A stretch of DNA of 64,000 nt, taken from Phytophthora sp. 'mugwort'. Its lineage: Eukaryota; Oomycota; Peronosporomycetes; Peronosporales; Peronosporaceae. The first letter of the stretch is position 1; each line of letters opens with the position of its first letter. This document shows, in pieces, positions 53,851 to 64,000 of the stretch. The position numbers and the translations under genes were made by a program. The DNA lies in assembly GCA_033558025.1 (NCBI GenBank), contig JAUCEF010000014.1, forward strand, positions 2,356,001 through 2,420,000, in the 5' to 3' direction. Under the pieces are notes generated by a model. It made no database searches, was not told the origin of the DNA, and saw only the letters and a program-made list of their open reading frames with translations.

Positions 53851-54421
53851 CCGAGCTAGTCGGCCCTTGTTGGCCTGCGCTGGGTTGCCCCTAGCGGTTC
53901 GGCCCTTCCGGGACAGTGGTGTCTCGCTTCCGCCGAGACCAACTGCCCCAAGCTAGTCAATGCACAGAGGTCAGCTGCGCTGTCTGCCTCTGGCTTAGAT
54001 ATACCGCGTTCCCACCCTCCCCATCACTTAGAGGAATGAACAGCCTCCGAAGTCTGCAATCCGCTCAGCCCGGGAACGCTCAAACGATCAGCCAATAGAG
54101 AAATCTCGCAGTCGTAGTTGAGGCGATCTTCACCAAACCACGTATACCTTTTTCTGCAATTGAAAGCGACGCACCGAGGCCAGTTATCAGGGCTTTCGCT
54201 TGGGCCACAACACCGATACCTGCGACCAGTTAACCGAATGACGGGTGAACACCGCGCTCCGTGCAGCATCTGAGGATGCCGAGAGCCGCCAACAAGCAGC
54301 CGAAAACCTTCACCGCTAGTAACGATCTCATCCTCCCCGAACTGCTAATACGATTAAGCCATAGGAAGCGCCCTACGGCACTGCGAACTGAGTGTTAAAT
54401 TGCTTTGACACGAAAACGCAG
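53851..54421. other. Spacer between the Tc1 and Harbinger relics
   Basis: Nothing recognised in about 570 bp. Confidence 0.4.
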
Positions 54422-55048
54422 ATGTGCGACGAATCACCAGCCTTCAGAAGGACAAACCTGGAACCTCGATGCGTACTCGACTTGGCAAAAGTCGTCAAGC
54501 TGTACCCTGAAGCTGAGCGTGCATCCCGCCGAAAGTCGGGGAATTCAGTGTAGTACGAAGAGCGCGACGTTCCGCTGCAGAACATTGTCCAGCGGATGGA
54601 TGTGTGGAAATCAACCCGCGAAGATCCAAGCAAGCTCAGCGTGCCAAGAATGAAGGTATAGAAGCATTGGGCGCGATCATACGGCGCTTGGCCATGGGAG
54701 AGATCAAGGACAAGTTGCACCAGGATCCCAATCGGATGCTGAGGAGGCTCATCGATTTAGCAGCGCCGTCTCTGCGACGGCTGCTTCATCGTCTCTGTCA
54801 AGCCAGAAGGTGGTGTGTCCGGCGCAAAAGGGCGAAAGGAAAAGGCAAGCAAGAGCGAGAAGATTCATGCGGTTAACGACGCTATTGCCATCGCAAACGA
54901 GAGATTGGCTGGTGAAAATGCTGAGAGGTACACCTACTTGAATAACCGTCTTACCTTCGAGAAAAAGAAGCCGAGAGGAAGTGACAGCATGAAGAAGCGT
55001 CACGAAAAAGCAGAGCTCATGCCAGAACAGCGTCGCGCTAGCAGCTGA
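54422..55048 (+). pseudogene. PIF/Harbinger accessory protein relic
   Basis: A plus-strand frame from the ATG at 54422 gives MCDESPAFRRTNLEPRCVLD and VVKLYPEAERASRRKSGNSV. After a stop it gives DVPLQNIVQRMDVWKSTRED. A later frame ends with a charged coiled-coil-like tail, KEKASKSEKIHAVNDAIAIA and NERLAGENAERYTYLNNRLT. The style and position match the accessory proteins of the other Harbinger elements here. It faces the transposase relic at 55164-56330. Confidence 0.5.
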
Positions 55049-55163
55049 AATAGCGCGAGATACGTTCACGTTGCAGCTGCTCAGGTAAATTTCCGTCGTC
55101 GCAGCAGCGATAGGGAAGTTGTCTAAATGACAAGCGGCCAACAGTAGTCACGCCTGTATTCTG

Positions 55164-56330
55164 CTATTCTATACCTAATATTCTCCTAGCATCGGCGGTT
55201 TCAGACCGAAGTAGATTGAAATCTGGTTTCCAGCAGGTTGCATACAAGTGTGAACATTGGTTATCAAAACGGCTACAAGGAACAACTTGCCAACTCGTGT
55301 CTGCCGACTGCGCAACGTTTTGTCCCAGTTCAAGTACGACCACTGAGGCTTTACACGACCGAAGTCCCACTCCACAGCCTCTCGGACTGCTAATCCGCGC
55401 ATTGAAAGCCGCTTTAGCAGCACTGACGCTGATGTCGGGAAAGGGGCAACCCACAAATTCACTGTCGCCGTAGATAAAGTTGCCGTGAAATGCTTCATCT
55501 TGGTCGCTAAACAGCTCGCCCAGGATACAACTCATGCTGAGTATTATGGAGTCATGCCGACGATCTTCAACGGGATCATACATGCTCACTAGAATACCGT
55601 TCGGTGCTGTTACTCCTTGGCCGTTAAAGCAATGCCATTTTGGGTGGCCATTGTACAGGGATCTCTGCAATTTTTCAAACCTGGATTCAGGGTTCTTGCG
55701 TGCGCTAGGGCGACACGCATACTGCTTGGTGCCGTCTATAAATTTCCAACAGATCTTCAAAGGAGCTTCTTTGTCCATATTGCGTGACAGCAGCCTGCGA
55801 CCCGTGCAGCAGCCAGCGCAGGTTAAAGGACAGAAGATCCTTGTGTCGCATGCTTGCAGATACGGCTGTAGGCTGCAGGCGATCGGTTCGCGGTCGTGAA
55901 AGTGTGGAGGGCTTCTTTAATCGCCGCCCAGCATTGTTAGCACCTTAGTGTGGGGACTGTGCCTCGCTCGAGCGTGACGATGCATGGCGCCAGGAGATGT
56001 AGCTTGGTGACCAGCTCGCGTAGCTGAGGCACCGTGAAGTTGCACATGTGCAGTGATGTCGTCAAAGAAATGTCAGGCATTAATGCGTAATAGACGGTCT
56101 TCTTAGATGATAGCAGTGAGATGCAATCCGGAAGTACATCGTGAGCAAGAAGTGCTTGCGTTTGCCTCGAGCCACAAGCACAAGCCTAGTAGTGACCACG
56201 AGACCTTGTCCCCCCGACAGTTTGGGGGCGACGAAACCCATGCGGAGTTCAGGGAAGGGATAGTCTGGAATGCGCTGCGAGTGACTCCTATGGTCTTGTG
56301 TAACGAAGGAATCCGTTGAGATTCATCACC
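55164..56330 (-). pseudogene. PIF/Harbinger transposase (DDE_Tnp_4), partly intact
   Basis: The N-terminal part, in scattered frames between 56330 and 55790, includes SFEDLLEIYRRHQAVCVSP-like text. From 55778 a long frame has ICWKFIDGTKQYACRPSARK (first catalytic Asp), WHCFNGQGVTAPNGILVSMY, and FIYGDSEFVGCPFPDISVSA (second Asp). After a frameshift the Glu is in AVREAVEWDFGRVKPQWSYL near 55365. The C-terminus VAVLITNVHTCMQPAGNQIS and GLKPPMLGEY ends near 55175. The catalytic triad is complete across one frameshift. This is the best preserved Harbinger core in the window after the one at 7079-8318. Confidence 0.75.
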
Positions 56331-56749
56331 ACTGATCTGAAATGAAAGGTGATTTCACTATAAGATATGAGATACCCAAAGTCACGGTACTATATTTTTT
56401 CAAACTGAATCCATTTCATTTAGGAATTTGTTAACTGAAATTTATTTTCAGATCTACAAGGGGATACCACTTTCCGTGCACATTTGTCTATATAATCATA
56501 TAGGAACACTTTCTTTACACGAGTACGCTTTATGGACAATTCTAACTTATTTTTATCTCTGATAACCGTGTATAATTTTACAAACATAGCTCTCGGCAGT
56601 TTTTGTGTTATGATTATTCAAAAATATTGTATGCAACTGTACGGAAATAACCAGTATCTGATACATTACATATATATTCCTCTAATCATGTAAAGTATAT
56701 AGCAGTGTTTTTAAACCACCTACGCTTATGTTGACCCTGTCGGCGACAC
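56331..56749. other. AT-rich spacer
   Basis: About 420 bp, strongly AT-rich, with no genes or repeats recognised. Confidence 0.5.
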
Positions 56750-57187
56750 AGAGAGAAACGAGACTCAGCGCACAGCAGATCTCCAGAGGCGCCAATATGA
56801 ACTGGACCAGGGCATTTTGGTCGAAGTACCAGACGATGATGACGACGCTGAAAAGCCAAACAAGAAGGAGTACAACCACACAAATGAAGAGCCGTTTGCA
56901 TCTACTGACCCGAAAGCGACACCTATCGATAGGGGGCAATGTCTGCTTTCATCCAGACGAAGAAAATTACCCAAAATCTGGATTTGAGCAACAAGGGAAA
57001 CGGCGATGGCAGACCAGGAGGGAATCACTTCGTCAAGGAGCTTGATATCAACGGCTATCCTGTCATCCCGTTGGTTCAGTTGGTGAAAACAGCTGTCGTT
57101 TATGAAGCGGGCTAAGTTCAAATTCCCCAAGGCCACTCGGAAAGTTAAAGCATCGTATTTGGTGAAATTTCGTTGAAAGGGTTCCAA
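56750..57187 (+). pseudogene. Unclassified acidic coding-like fragment
   Basis: One plus-strand frame reads DLQRRQYELDQGILVEVPDD, followed by an Asp run and EKPNKKEYNHTNEEPFASTD, then a stop. Other frames downstream read KRAKFKFPKATRKVKASYLV. The charged, polar composition and lack of stops suggest an old protein, perhaps a transposon accessory gene. I do not recognise it. Confidence 0.3.
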
Positions 57188-57479
57188 GAAAGCAGATGCA
57201 TCTGCTTACATCCTTACCGTTTAGTTGTCAACTCAGGCCATTTTGCGTTTATTTCCGGTGTTACTTCCGGCATTGTTTGAAACGTCATTGGCAGCATTAT
57301 TGCATATTAAAAATCGAAGCAATTCCTGCCTTTCGCGTCGTATGCCTCAACATCATCATCTAACAACACTTTTCGCTGGTCTGATGGTGCCCCATCTTAC
57401 TCAATTCACCTAAATTGTAATTCCCGACGTCCGTTCCGCTTGTATGTAGCCATCCGACTGCGACTTCGACTCGCAAAAC

Positions 57480-57760
57480 CTTACCGCCATTAATGCTGCC
57501 GAAGTTGATGTTTAATCTCTGCGAGCCACTGGGCATTCAGCCGTACCTTCAGTAGTCGCATCATGCGATGTCGGCTGGCTGGCATACGGATATGCACCCA
57601 GCCGGGCCTTTTAGCAGCGAATATTCAGCTTCTTGGCGCACGACACAAATTCACCCGCCCAGTGCCGTTGAACTCGTCCCAGATGAGCTGGACGGGTCCA
57701 TTAATGCTTCATCGAACTACAAAGCGAAGCTGCAAGAACGCCACTGAAAGGCCAGCATTC
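57480..57760 (-). pseudogene. DDE_1-type transposase fragment
   Basis: Combining frames on the minus strand gives LIWDEFNG near 57690, AKKLNI and then LLKGPAGCISVCQPADIA near 57580, followed by LLKVRLNAQWLAEIKHQLRQ near 57540. The order (Asp in WDEF, then QPAD-type Asp and a basic helix) is that of the second and third catalytic motifs of a DDE_1 subfamily. The first motif was not found. Several stops and shifts are present. Confidence 0.5.
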
Positions 57761-58869
57761 CAGAGCCCTACGGCTGATGCAACAGATCGTCATACCAGTC
57801 AATGCCTGCTTAGCCTTTACCTTCTTCCACAGATCGCGGCAAAAGCCTTGCTGCTCTACACAGTTGTAAAGCTCTGTCGCTGGCATCCATGACGGCGCCT
57901 GCTTGAAGACGAGGAAGGGGGTGCTCGCTTGATGCCTCTTGACTCAGCAAGCACCTTCGTTGTGAGCGGCTTTTCTATTTAAAACTGTTGCGGACCCACC
58001 ATTGCGAGTGCCGATCTAGCCGATCGTTTGGATGACGAGGTGCTCAGAATTTAGAGCGATCTGGTCGGCGTTCTAAAACATGTGCTTCAACATCATTTCC
58101 TGCACTTTCTTGTGGAAAGTTCTGCCACTTGACGAGAACCACTGAGAGATTTTTCTCAGCCCGATCTTGGGCCGCCGCCGCAGAGAGCCTGTACAACTTG
58201 AGAAAGCAACGGCGCGACGACGAGCTCGGTGAAAACTGGCCGTCGCAAATCCCAATATTCGCGACCACAGCTCGAGCCTCCATCAGCGGCGACACCGGTA
58301 CGGCTCCTCGCCTTATGTCTCAGATCCAGAAGACTAAGCGACCCCACAGCCCGAGGCTGAATGCACACGACGCCAGATCGTGATAGCTTCCACAAAATGC
58401 CGTAACCCAGCGCCACTTGTTCGGCGATATCTGCGCAGACTTCAAACCTGACGTTTCATACGCTTACAAGCCAACGTTTGTAGAGGCGCGGAGGGCCAAG
58501 TTATCGCTGCTTCTACCCCGTGTTTTTCGATTTTCTTTTTTTTACAAGTGCTTCCGCTGATAGCTGACGGCTGCTGCGTGATGAGGCCTCGAAACCTTTG
58601 ACGCGTGGGTGGCTATGCTTTACTGCCAGTGCAATCGAGGAATGACATGCCGAAGAATTTGCAAGCCCGTGGCGACTGGTGGTAATTTATATTCAGGATT
58701 CGTTTTGACATCTCATGATAGATGATCGAAATAGAGTGGTCTGATTGGTTGAGGTTTTAGGATGGTCGCCTGTAAGGGAAGCTTCTCGATCAGCCTTTTA
58801 CGATAACTGTCGAGTAGTATACTACCAAATCAGACGGTCCAAAATGGTGAGCTCGTCCAAGTTCTTGAG
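57761..58869. other. Unrecognised stretch, probably transposon debris
   Basis: Minus-strand frames between 58416 and 58044 are open but show no domain I can name. They may be the N-terminal half of the DDE_1 fragment to their left. Confidence 0.35.
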
Positions 58870-59620
58870 GAGATACATCAGCATCGGAGTTCTCGTCGCG
58901 GGACAGCCAGTTGCGGCAAAATAACTCGGTCCATTGCGTCGCGACTAAATGTTAATCTTCGTACCAGTGATAAATCCTGATGCTGCCACAGAACAGCTGA
59001 TAACATTGTCTGGTACATCTTTCCAAGCGGATTGCACCAACGAAACGGCATTTGCCACCGACGGCTGCTTCGAGCTGCCACAGAAAGCGTCAAGGATTGT
59101 CGACGGCATCTCCTTGAGCGACCAAGATATATGCCGAATTCCCCGGGTTGTAGGTACGGTGTTAAGCCTCCAGGGATGACGAACATCTGTACCTTCTTCT
59201 TCGCGAATTGCACCTTCACCGCCATGGAAACTCAAACGAATCTCATAGAACTGTCTTGCCAGGCGTTGACGTATCCAGGATGGGTGGGAAAACGATATCG
59301 AGCTACTTGACCAGCCGCTGTGAGTCGACTCAAGCCCGCTTCATATGTCATGTACGCGTTACTAATCCGCTCGATTACACCATCTTGGCGAACGCCTTGC
59401 AAAACGACTAGGGGGGGGGGCTTACGACCGGAAGTTAACACAGCAAGGACAGCGGTAACACGAACGATGCAAAGTCTTCGACTTCAGCACCACGTGACGT
59501 AGACCCGCTACGCCAGTCGCCTGGCTCGGATCTTCAAAATACACCGCCGTTTCGCCCATAAAGACGGTATCCTGGTTCATCGTGCCAATACGCGGCGATA
59601 GAAAAATCACGAAGCGGAAC
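58870..59620 (-). pseudogene. pogo/DDE_1 transposase relic
   Basis: Minus-strand pieces: RIGTMNQDTVFMGETAVYFE near 59575 (first acidic motif), VVLQGVRQDGVIERISNAYM near 59400, YVNAWQDSSMRF near 59255, then VQMFVIPGGLTPYLQPGEFG near 59170. The last corresponds to the block after the second catalytic Asp, where this subfamily has an xIPGGLTPYLQ sequence. The C-terminus SLVQSAWKDVPDNVISCSVA and AASGFITGTK ends near 58945. The second acidic residue itself could not be seen. Frames change several times. It belongs to a different subfamily from the other pogo copies here. Confidence 0.55.
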
Positions 59621-62240
59621 GGCTCTGTCCGTCAAGACATCGCCGGTGAGATGGTTAAAATCGCTGTTTTACGTAGGTATAGATCATACCGACCCATGAA
59701 GCCGTCACCACACTTGTTTGACCCGACGAAGTGTCGTGAAGTAGCGCATATTGGGTTAGTTATTTGCCGAATTGAAGGTTTGCTGTAAGCGGTGGCTTGA
59801 GAAATGGTAGGGCTCGTGGTCCAGAAGTTAGTTACTATTAGGGTGGGTACTATACGGTTTGTATACTCACCACAATTCTATCGGATATGAGAGGAGGAAT
59901 TTTATTTGGAAGAAGTTTTAATTTAACGTTATCCGTTTTTTTTTTTCGAAATCTTCAAAGTTGTCGAGCGACACGAGCGGCCTATCGCACATCCAATGCC
60001 GCATCCTGTTATAAAGAATAAACCTCTTATACCTGTTGCGCGTGTGAAATGCGGTCGTCAGTTACGGAAGCTTAATATGACAACCGCATCGAAACCGCTG
60101 CGATTCCCGAACCATGGCAACCATGCACGTGCGGTTCTATATATGCTGAACAACCACACCTCACGAAAGATAACCAGTCTCTTGAACAGGGGAAGGTTGT
60201 CAATGAGAAAGAATTTTTTTAAGGTGGACCAAATGGATGATTTGGCGACTGTGCATGCACGAGTGCTTGCTCTAGCGACTCCTCCCCTCCAGTAAAGAAA
60301 TTAGGACAGCTGTATTGGCAACTACAGCAGGTTCGGCTGCCTCTGAGAATAGTTATCAGCTGTTTGTGCAGCCTATCGTGGAGGAATCGATCAGTCAGCG
60401 TGATACATCATGAAAACAACAACTCTCAGTGATGCTGTTATTAATGGAGGTTCATGCGGCGCTGTTGTGGAGACAATGTGGGAAAGATTTTCTTCTGGTG
60501 TAAAGAAAACAAGCGGTAAAAAACGACGGGGTTTGGAGTATGAAGCACCGGAGTTTATAGAGTGGCCCAAACTGTTGGAGGTGAAGGCGAAGAACCTTCA
60601 GCGTGAAGCTAGCGCCTCATTGGAATTTTGAATAATTGTCGGGTTCCCGCCTTTCTCCAATTTGCTCAGCTTCGACAAATTTGGACGGCATAAACAACAC
60701 CCCCCTGGCCATGAGTAGCTGGGTTTTCGTACCAGTCTACCCAGAGGAGGAAAGCACGAGACACCCCTTACAGAATCGTACGTAATACTACATTTTTGCC
60801 AGCTCGACACCACGGAAAGCAAACTGGGATTGTTCACAACAAATTAGTTTGACTCAAAAGGCATTAATTGTACTGGGTACCGCCGACGCAAACGTGAATT
60901 CGTGTTAGTAGCTTAACCACATATACCCCGTATTCCATGATATCTAATTTCAACGAGTCCGGAACGCTGCTCTAACAGTGCAGCCGACCAAATGTCCGAT
61001 CAACGCGTTGTCGGCGTCCTCAAGCAAAGCCATCCTCGCCCTCATCATGCTGCGGTGAGCGCCCTGCACGAACAGGCGCTGCCGGAGCCCGACAAGTGCG
61101 CCACCACGTCCGCTTTGAAGACGCTAAAAAAACTGCAGAAAACAACACCACAGGTAACGCTAGAACACAACAATGCAATGTAGGTTGCGCGCTTTACTAT
61201 AGAGATTCAACATTGGCGAGTATAAACGGAGACGAAGCAGCTCAAGGTCACCTTGCTTGGTAATCCCCCCCCCCAAGCACCTCTGTTTGGTTGTCGGCGG
61301 AACCGTTGTCGTGCACGGTGACTACAAGCAGGATTCGCAATAAAGATCGGATACCTTCACCGTTTCTGTGAAGCGCTTTGCATTAATCTGACCTTTCGCG
61401 TCGAAATAGGTGGATACACCTTGTGTTTTGTTTTGACGATCCACTTAGACATGGCGCGAAGACTGCCGCGGTACGCTTGGTGGGCCTTGATCGAAAAATG
61501 CATGCCTCTGTCACGTCTTTTGCAGTCACCGTTCGAATGTCACTGTCGCCAGTCAGCCCAGTATTCGGCGTGTTAGCCACTCCAGAGTATCCTTTCATCT
61601 CCACAATGGTGGAGTCCTGATGGAGGGTGCTAGTTGGGCATGGCGTCCTTCCCTCCTCTACCAACATCATTACAACGTATATTCCAGGTGCGCTTAAGTT
61701 ATATGCGATAGCATGTGAATCGACAAGCCGGAAGAGCGTGGGCTTGGCGAACTACGTACCCACAGAGTCCTGGACGGATTCATGCAGGTCGTCGAGTTAG
61801 CCGACTGCGGAACATCCCATGCGGGCAGGACGAGGTGTCCTAATTGACCTGATTGCGTTGGAGTCCTGTCGCTGCGGAGATTGTGCGGGCCGTCGTGCTT
61901 TTACATGCTCACGTGTCGTGATTTTGCTTTGTCTGAAATTTAGCGAATAGCAACGATTAGCTCTTCGTTGGATACTTTGGTGACGAAAACGCGGACACTG
62001 GAGATCGCTCGCAGAAGCCTACAAAAAATTAATAAGTTAGTTTTCCAATTTAGTGCGCGATTTTGGGTCCCTTAAAAAAATGGATGTGGATCCACTGAGT
62101 TGCGCATTTTGGGTTATAGTTAGTGGCAGACAAAAAGGGCAAGCGGCGACCGTCTAGAAACTATTTTTTCGATGATTTGGGACGAGTGAGTGCGACGGTA
62201 CGGAGGCTCAAAAATGATGCTTGGAATTGAGTTGACCACT
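59621..62240. other. Long gene-poor region with short open frames
   Basis: About 2.6 kb. Short plus-strand frames at 59996-60295 and 60410-60631 are Lys/Arg-rich but show no known domain. A minus-strand frame at 61670-61383 is likewise unassigned. A 10-C tract lies at 61265-61274. No supported gene. Confidence 0.4.
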
Positions 62241-62254
62241 TTAGTGCACGGTCG

Positions 62255-63689
62255 CTACATGTTACCTTCCAGCAGCATTTCCTTCGTAATGAGGCGGCAT
62301 TCGAAGTCCACAGTAACTCGGCGCCTCTTGCCTTTCCCACACGGCGCCGACAGCAGCCGTAAGATGCTGTTTCTTACCTCGGCTTGAATTTCCCGCTTTC
62401 GCTTAAGCCATTCAGCCTTGCCAACATCTCCGGTGGCCCCACCACTAGCAAAAATCCGAAGCCGACGCTGCATGCACACCAATGATGTCGGATACAACCC
62501 CGTGGCGCGAAAACCATTCACAGCGTTACTAAGACGCATCATGAGCGCGGAACGGTACGCATTGCACGTGATACCAATCGCGTCGGTCTTGGAGATCGTG
62601 CAGATTGAACTGACCAACAGTTTCGCGTGCAATGCAGCTTTTACCATGGTTTTAAACAGTTCAAACACCGCAACGTCGAGGGTCTGCTACAGATGCGTCG
62701 CATTTGGCGGCAGAGGTACAAGCAAGATGTCAAGCTCCGAGCACGCCGTTAACGTCTACAATCACATATCACGTCAAAATGGATAGAAACAAAAAATCAG
62801 TTTAGCTGGTTAGTTCCAAATGGAGGCTCATATTCGTACCGATACCCAAATGCGTGGAGCTGTTGTCAAGTACGAGCACAACTGGACGCTGCACACCCTC
62901 TCGCGTCAAGTGGCACCAAACCGCATCACTAAATACTTGAAAACTCTTGCATTACTGAAGCCTTTCGGTAATCCAGTCACCGACGCAAAATCGATCGAGA
63001 TTGCGGCAAGCTCGTCGCGGTAAATACGCTTACCCGGTACGACAATAAGCGGGGTCGCAGCGATACCGACCGCCCTCACGGCAGCAACTACCGTCATGCG
63101 AAAGTTAGGCTTAGTCTCTTGAGTCCAAACGTTAGTAGAACCTTTGATAGCGATCACTTTGCGTGTTGGCGCCTTCGGCATGACGGACGTCTCATCCATC
63201 TTGAAGACCCGTCTTGCGTCGAACCCCTTATGAATGACGAGACGCGCCATCGTGTAGAATAAACCCAGAACCACTTCAGCTCCGACTAGGTGGCGAACGC
63301 GGGCAATTTGCTGGACGATACGTGGAGCGAGGACCGGGTTTCTTCCTAGGAAGTGCCGGTACCAGCCAGTTGTCAGCGGCTTCAGGGGGCTGTGCGGCGG
63401 GTATACATAGGCTGGGTGGCCAAGTATACCTCGTTGACCTTGGCAAGAATGCCAGAAGGGCCAACGGGAACACCGACCCGCTGCATCGCAGCAACCCAAC
63501 CAAGTCTGCTTCCAGCTCCTCGGGCAGCGTGGGCTTTGTGCCGCGACGCCTTCCCGCAAGCGGTTTGCCTTCTCGCTGTTCAGCAGCCTTCTTGAACAGT
63601 GTCCGCACAGGGATTTTCGTTATCCGCGCCACTGCTGCGTACTTCTCGCCCCCAGAAACGCGGGCTAGCGCTGCGTGAAGGTCTTCCAT
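62255..63689 (-). pseudogene. pogo transposase (DDE_1), with a putative intron
   Basis: From the ATG at 63689 the frame gives MEDLHAALARVSGGEKYAAV and VARITKIPVRTLFKKAAEQ, the helix-turn-helix part. After a frameshift, GWYRHFLGRNPVLAPRIVQQ and RRVFKMDETSVMPKAPTRKV hold the first catalytic Asp near 63200. NFRMTVVAAVRAVGIAATPL follows. The second Asp lies in VLDNSSTH near 62865. A gap of about 90 bp ending TTGTAG at 62756 then separates this from CSELDILLVPLPPNATH and TLDVAVFELFK, with the third Asp. A TAG replaces one codon just before TLDVAVF. The C-terminus EIQAEVRNSILRLLSAPCGK and RRRVTVDFECRLITKEML ends at 62255. A short shared motif, CACTTTAGTGC, lies near both ends (about 62241 and 63955) and may be part of its inverted repeats. 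Confidence 0.75.
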
Positions 63690-64000
63690 CTTGTAGGTTC
63701 CTCCACGCGCAGCGTGATAGCTTGGCGCTTACCGCTTTCTCTCCTCCCTCCATGGTCCGGTCGCACGAGTGGCTGACCAGAGCCGCCACAAACCGAATAC
63801 CTGTCCAAATCGATAGTTTGTTTTTGGATTTGTTTTCTTGGGGGACACAAAGCACTCAACTGATCCTCACGAGCACACCCAATCAGCATGGCAAATGTCG
63901 AATTTGCGCCAAGTGGTTGGTTGGAAGTCTACACCGCGCAAACAACTGGCACCCGCACTAAAGTGACAAACTAAGTTAATGTCATTTTGTGTTTGGACAA

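Noticed and set aside
62236..63965. CACTTTAGTGC near both sides of the last pogo relic as proven terminal repeats
   Set aside because: Only 11 bases match clearly and no TA duplication could be confirmed, so it is only mentioned as a possibility.

Overview
The window looks like nuclear DNA of an oomycete, most likely a Phytophthora or downy-mildew relative (Peronosporales). This is an inference from three things. The genes are eukaryotic with short GT-AG introns of about 50-90 bp. The core genes are compact and GC-rich. They sit in a dense graveyard of DNA transposons and Ty1/copia sequence of the kinds typical of these genomes.

Six host genes can be supported. A 181-residue protein with a C-terminal Cys cluster (16587-17132, +) lies just upstream of actin-related protein 2 (17831-19154, +, three exons). 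AMP deaminase (19396-21789, -, two exons) is convergent with ARP2. Ornithine aminotransferase (41820-43273, +, three exons), a SERCA-type Ca2+-ATPase (46014-49154, -, no intron) and a TBC1D22-type RabGAP (50577-52393, -, five exons) form a second island. They are unrelated housekeeping genes (actin branching, purine turnover, arginine/ornithine metabolism, calcium storage, Rab/Golgi traffic), not a pathway or operon.

Nearly everything else that can be recognised is transposon. In order: a hAT relic (400-1802); a nearly complete multi-exon piggyBac-like gene (2245-5501, -); a PIF/Harbinger element (6556-8318); a Ty1/copia element (8414-13028, -); a pogo element with both ends (13373-15110); a Tigger-like element with both ends (21837-23552), directly upstream of AMP deaminase; a second Harbinger (24954-27140); a Mutator-like element (28560-30300, -); two more pogo/jerky relics (31633-32543 and 33184-34612); a mariner relic (35640-37018); a third Harbinger (37840-40146); a complete Tc1 element with about 205-bp terminal inverted repeats (43909-45480); a Tc1 relic (53125-53850, -); a fourth Harbinger (54422-56330); and three further DDE_1-type relics (57480-57760, 58870-59620, 62255-63689). 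One tRNA-Met(CAT) gene or tRNA-derived SINE head lies at 35005-35075.

I did not find a convincing new defence, secretion or biosynthetic system. The most unusual signals are structural: a Tigger insertion whose edge is 47 bp upstream of the AMP deaminase start codon; a 46-bp coding segment copied and inverted inside a Harbinger transposase; a duplicated exon-intron block in the piggyBac-like gene; introns at comparable positions in two diverged pogo transposases; a long perfect palindrome; and repeated C/G homopolymer tracts in transposon DNA. All motif and splice calls were read by eye, without a database search or alignment.
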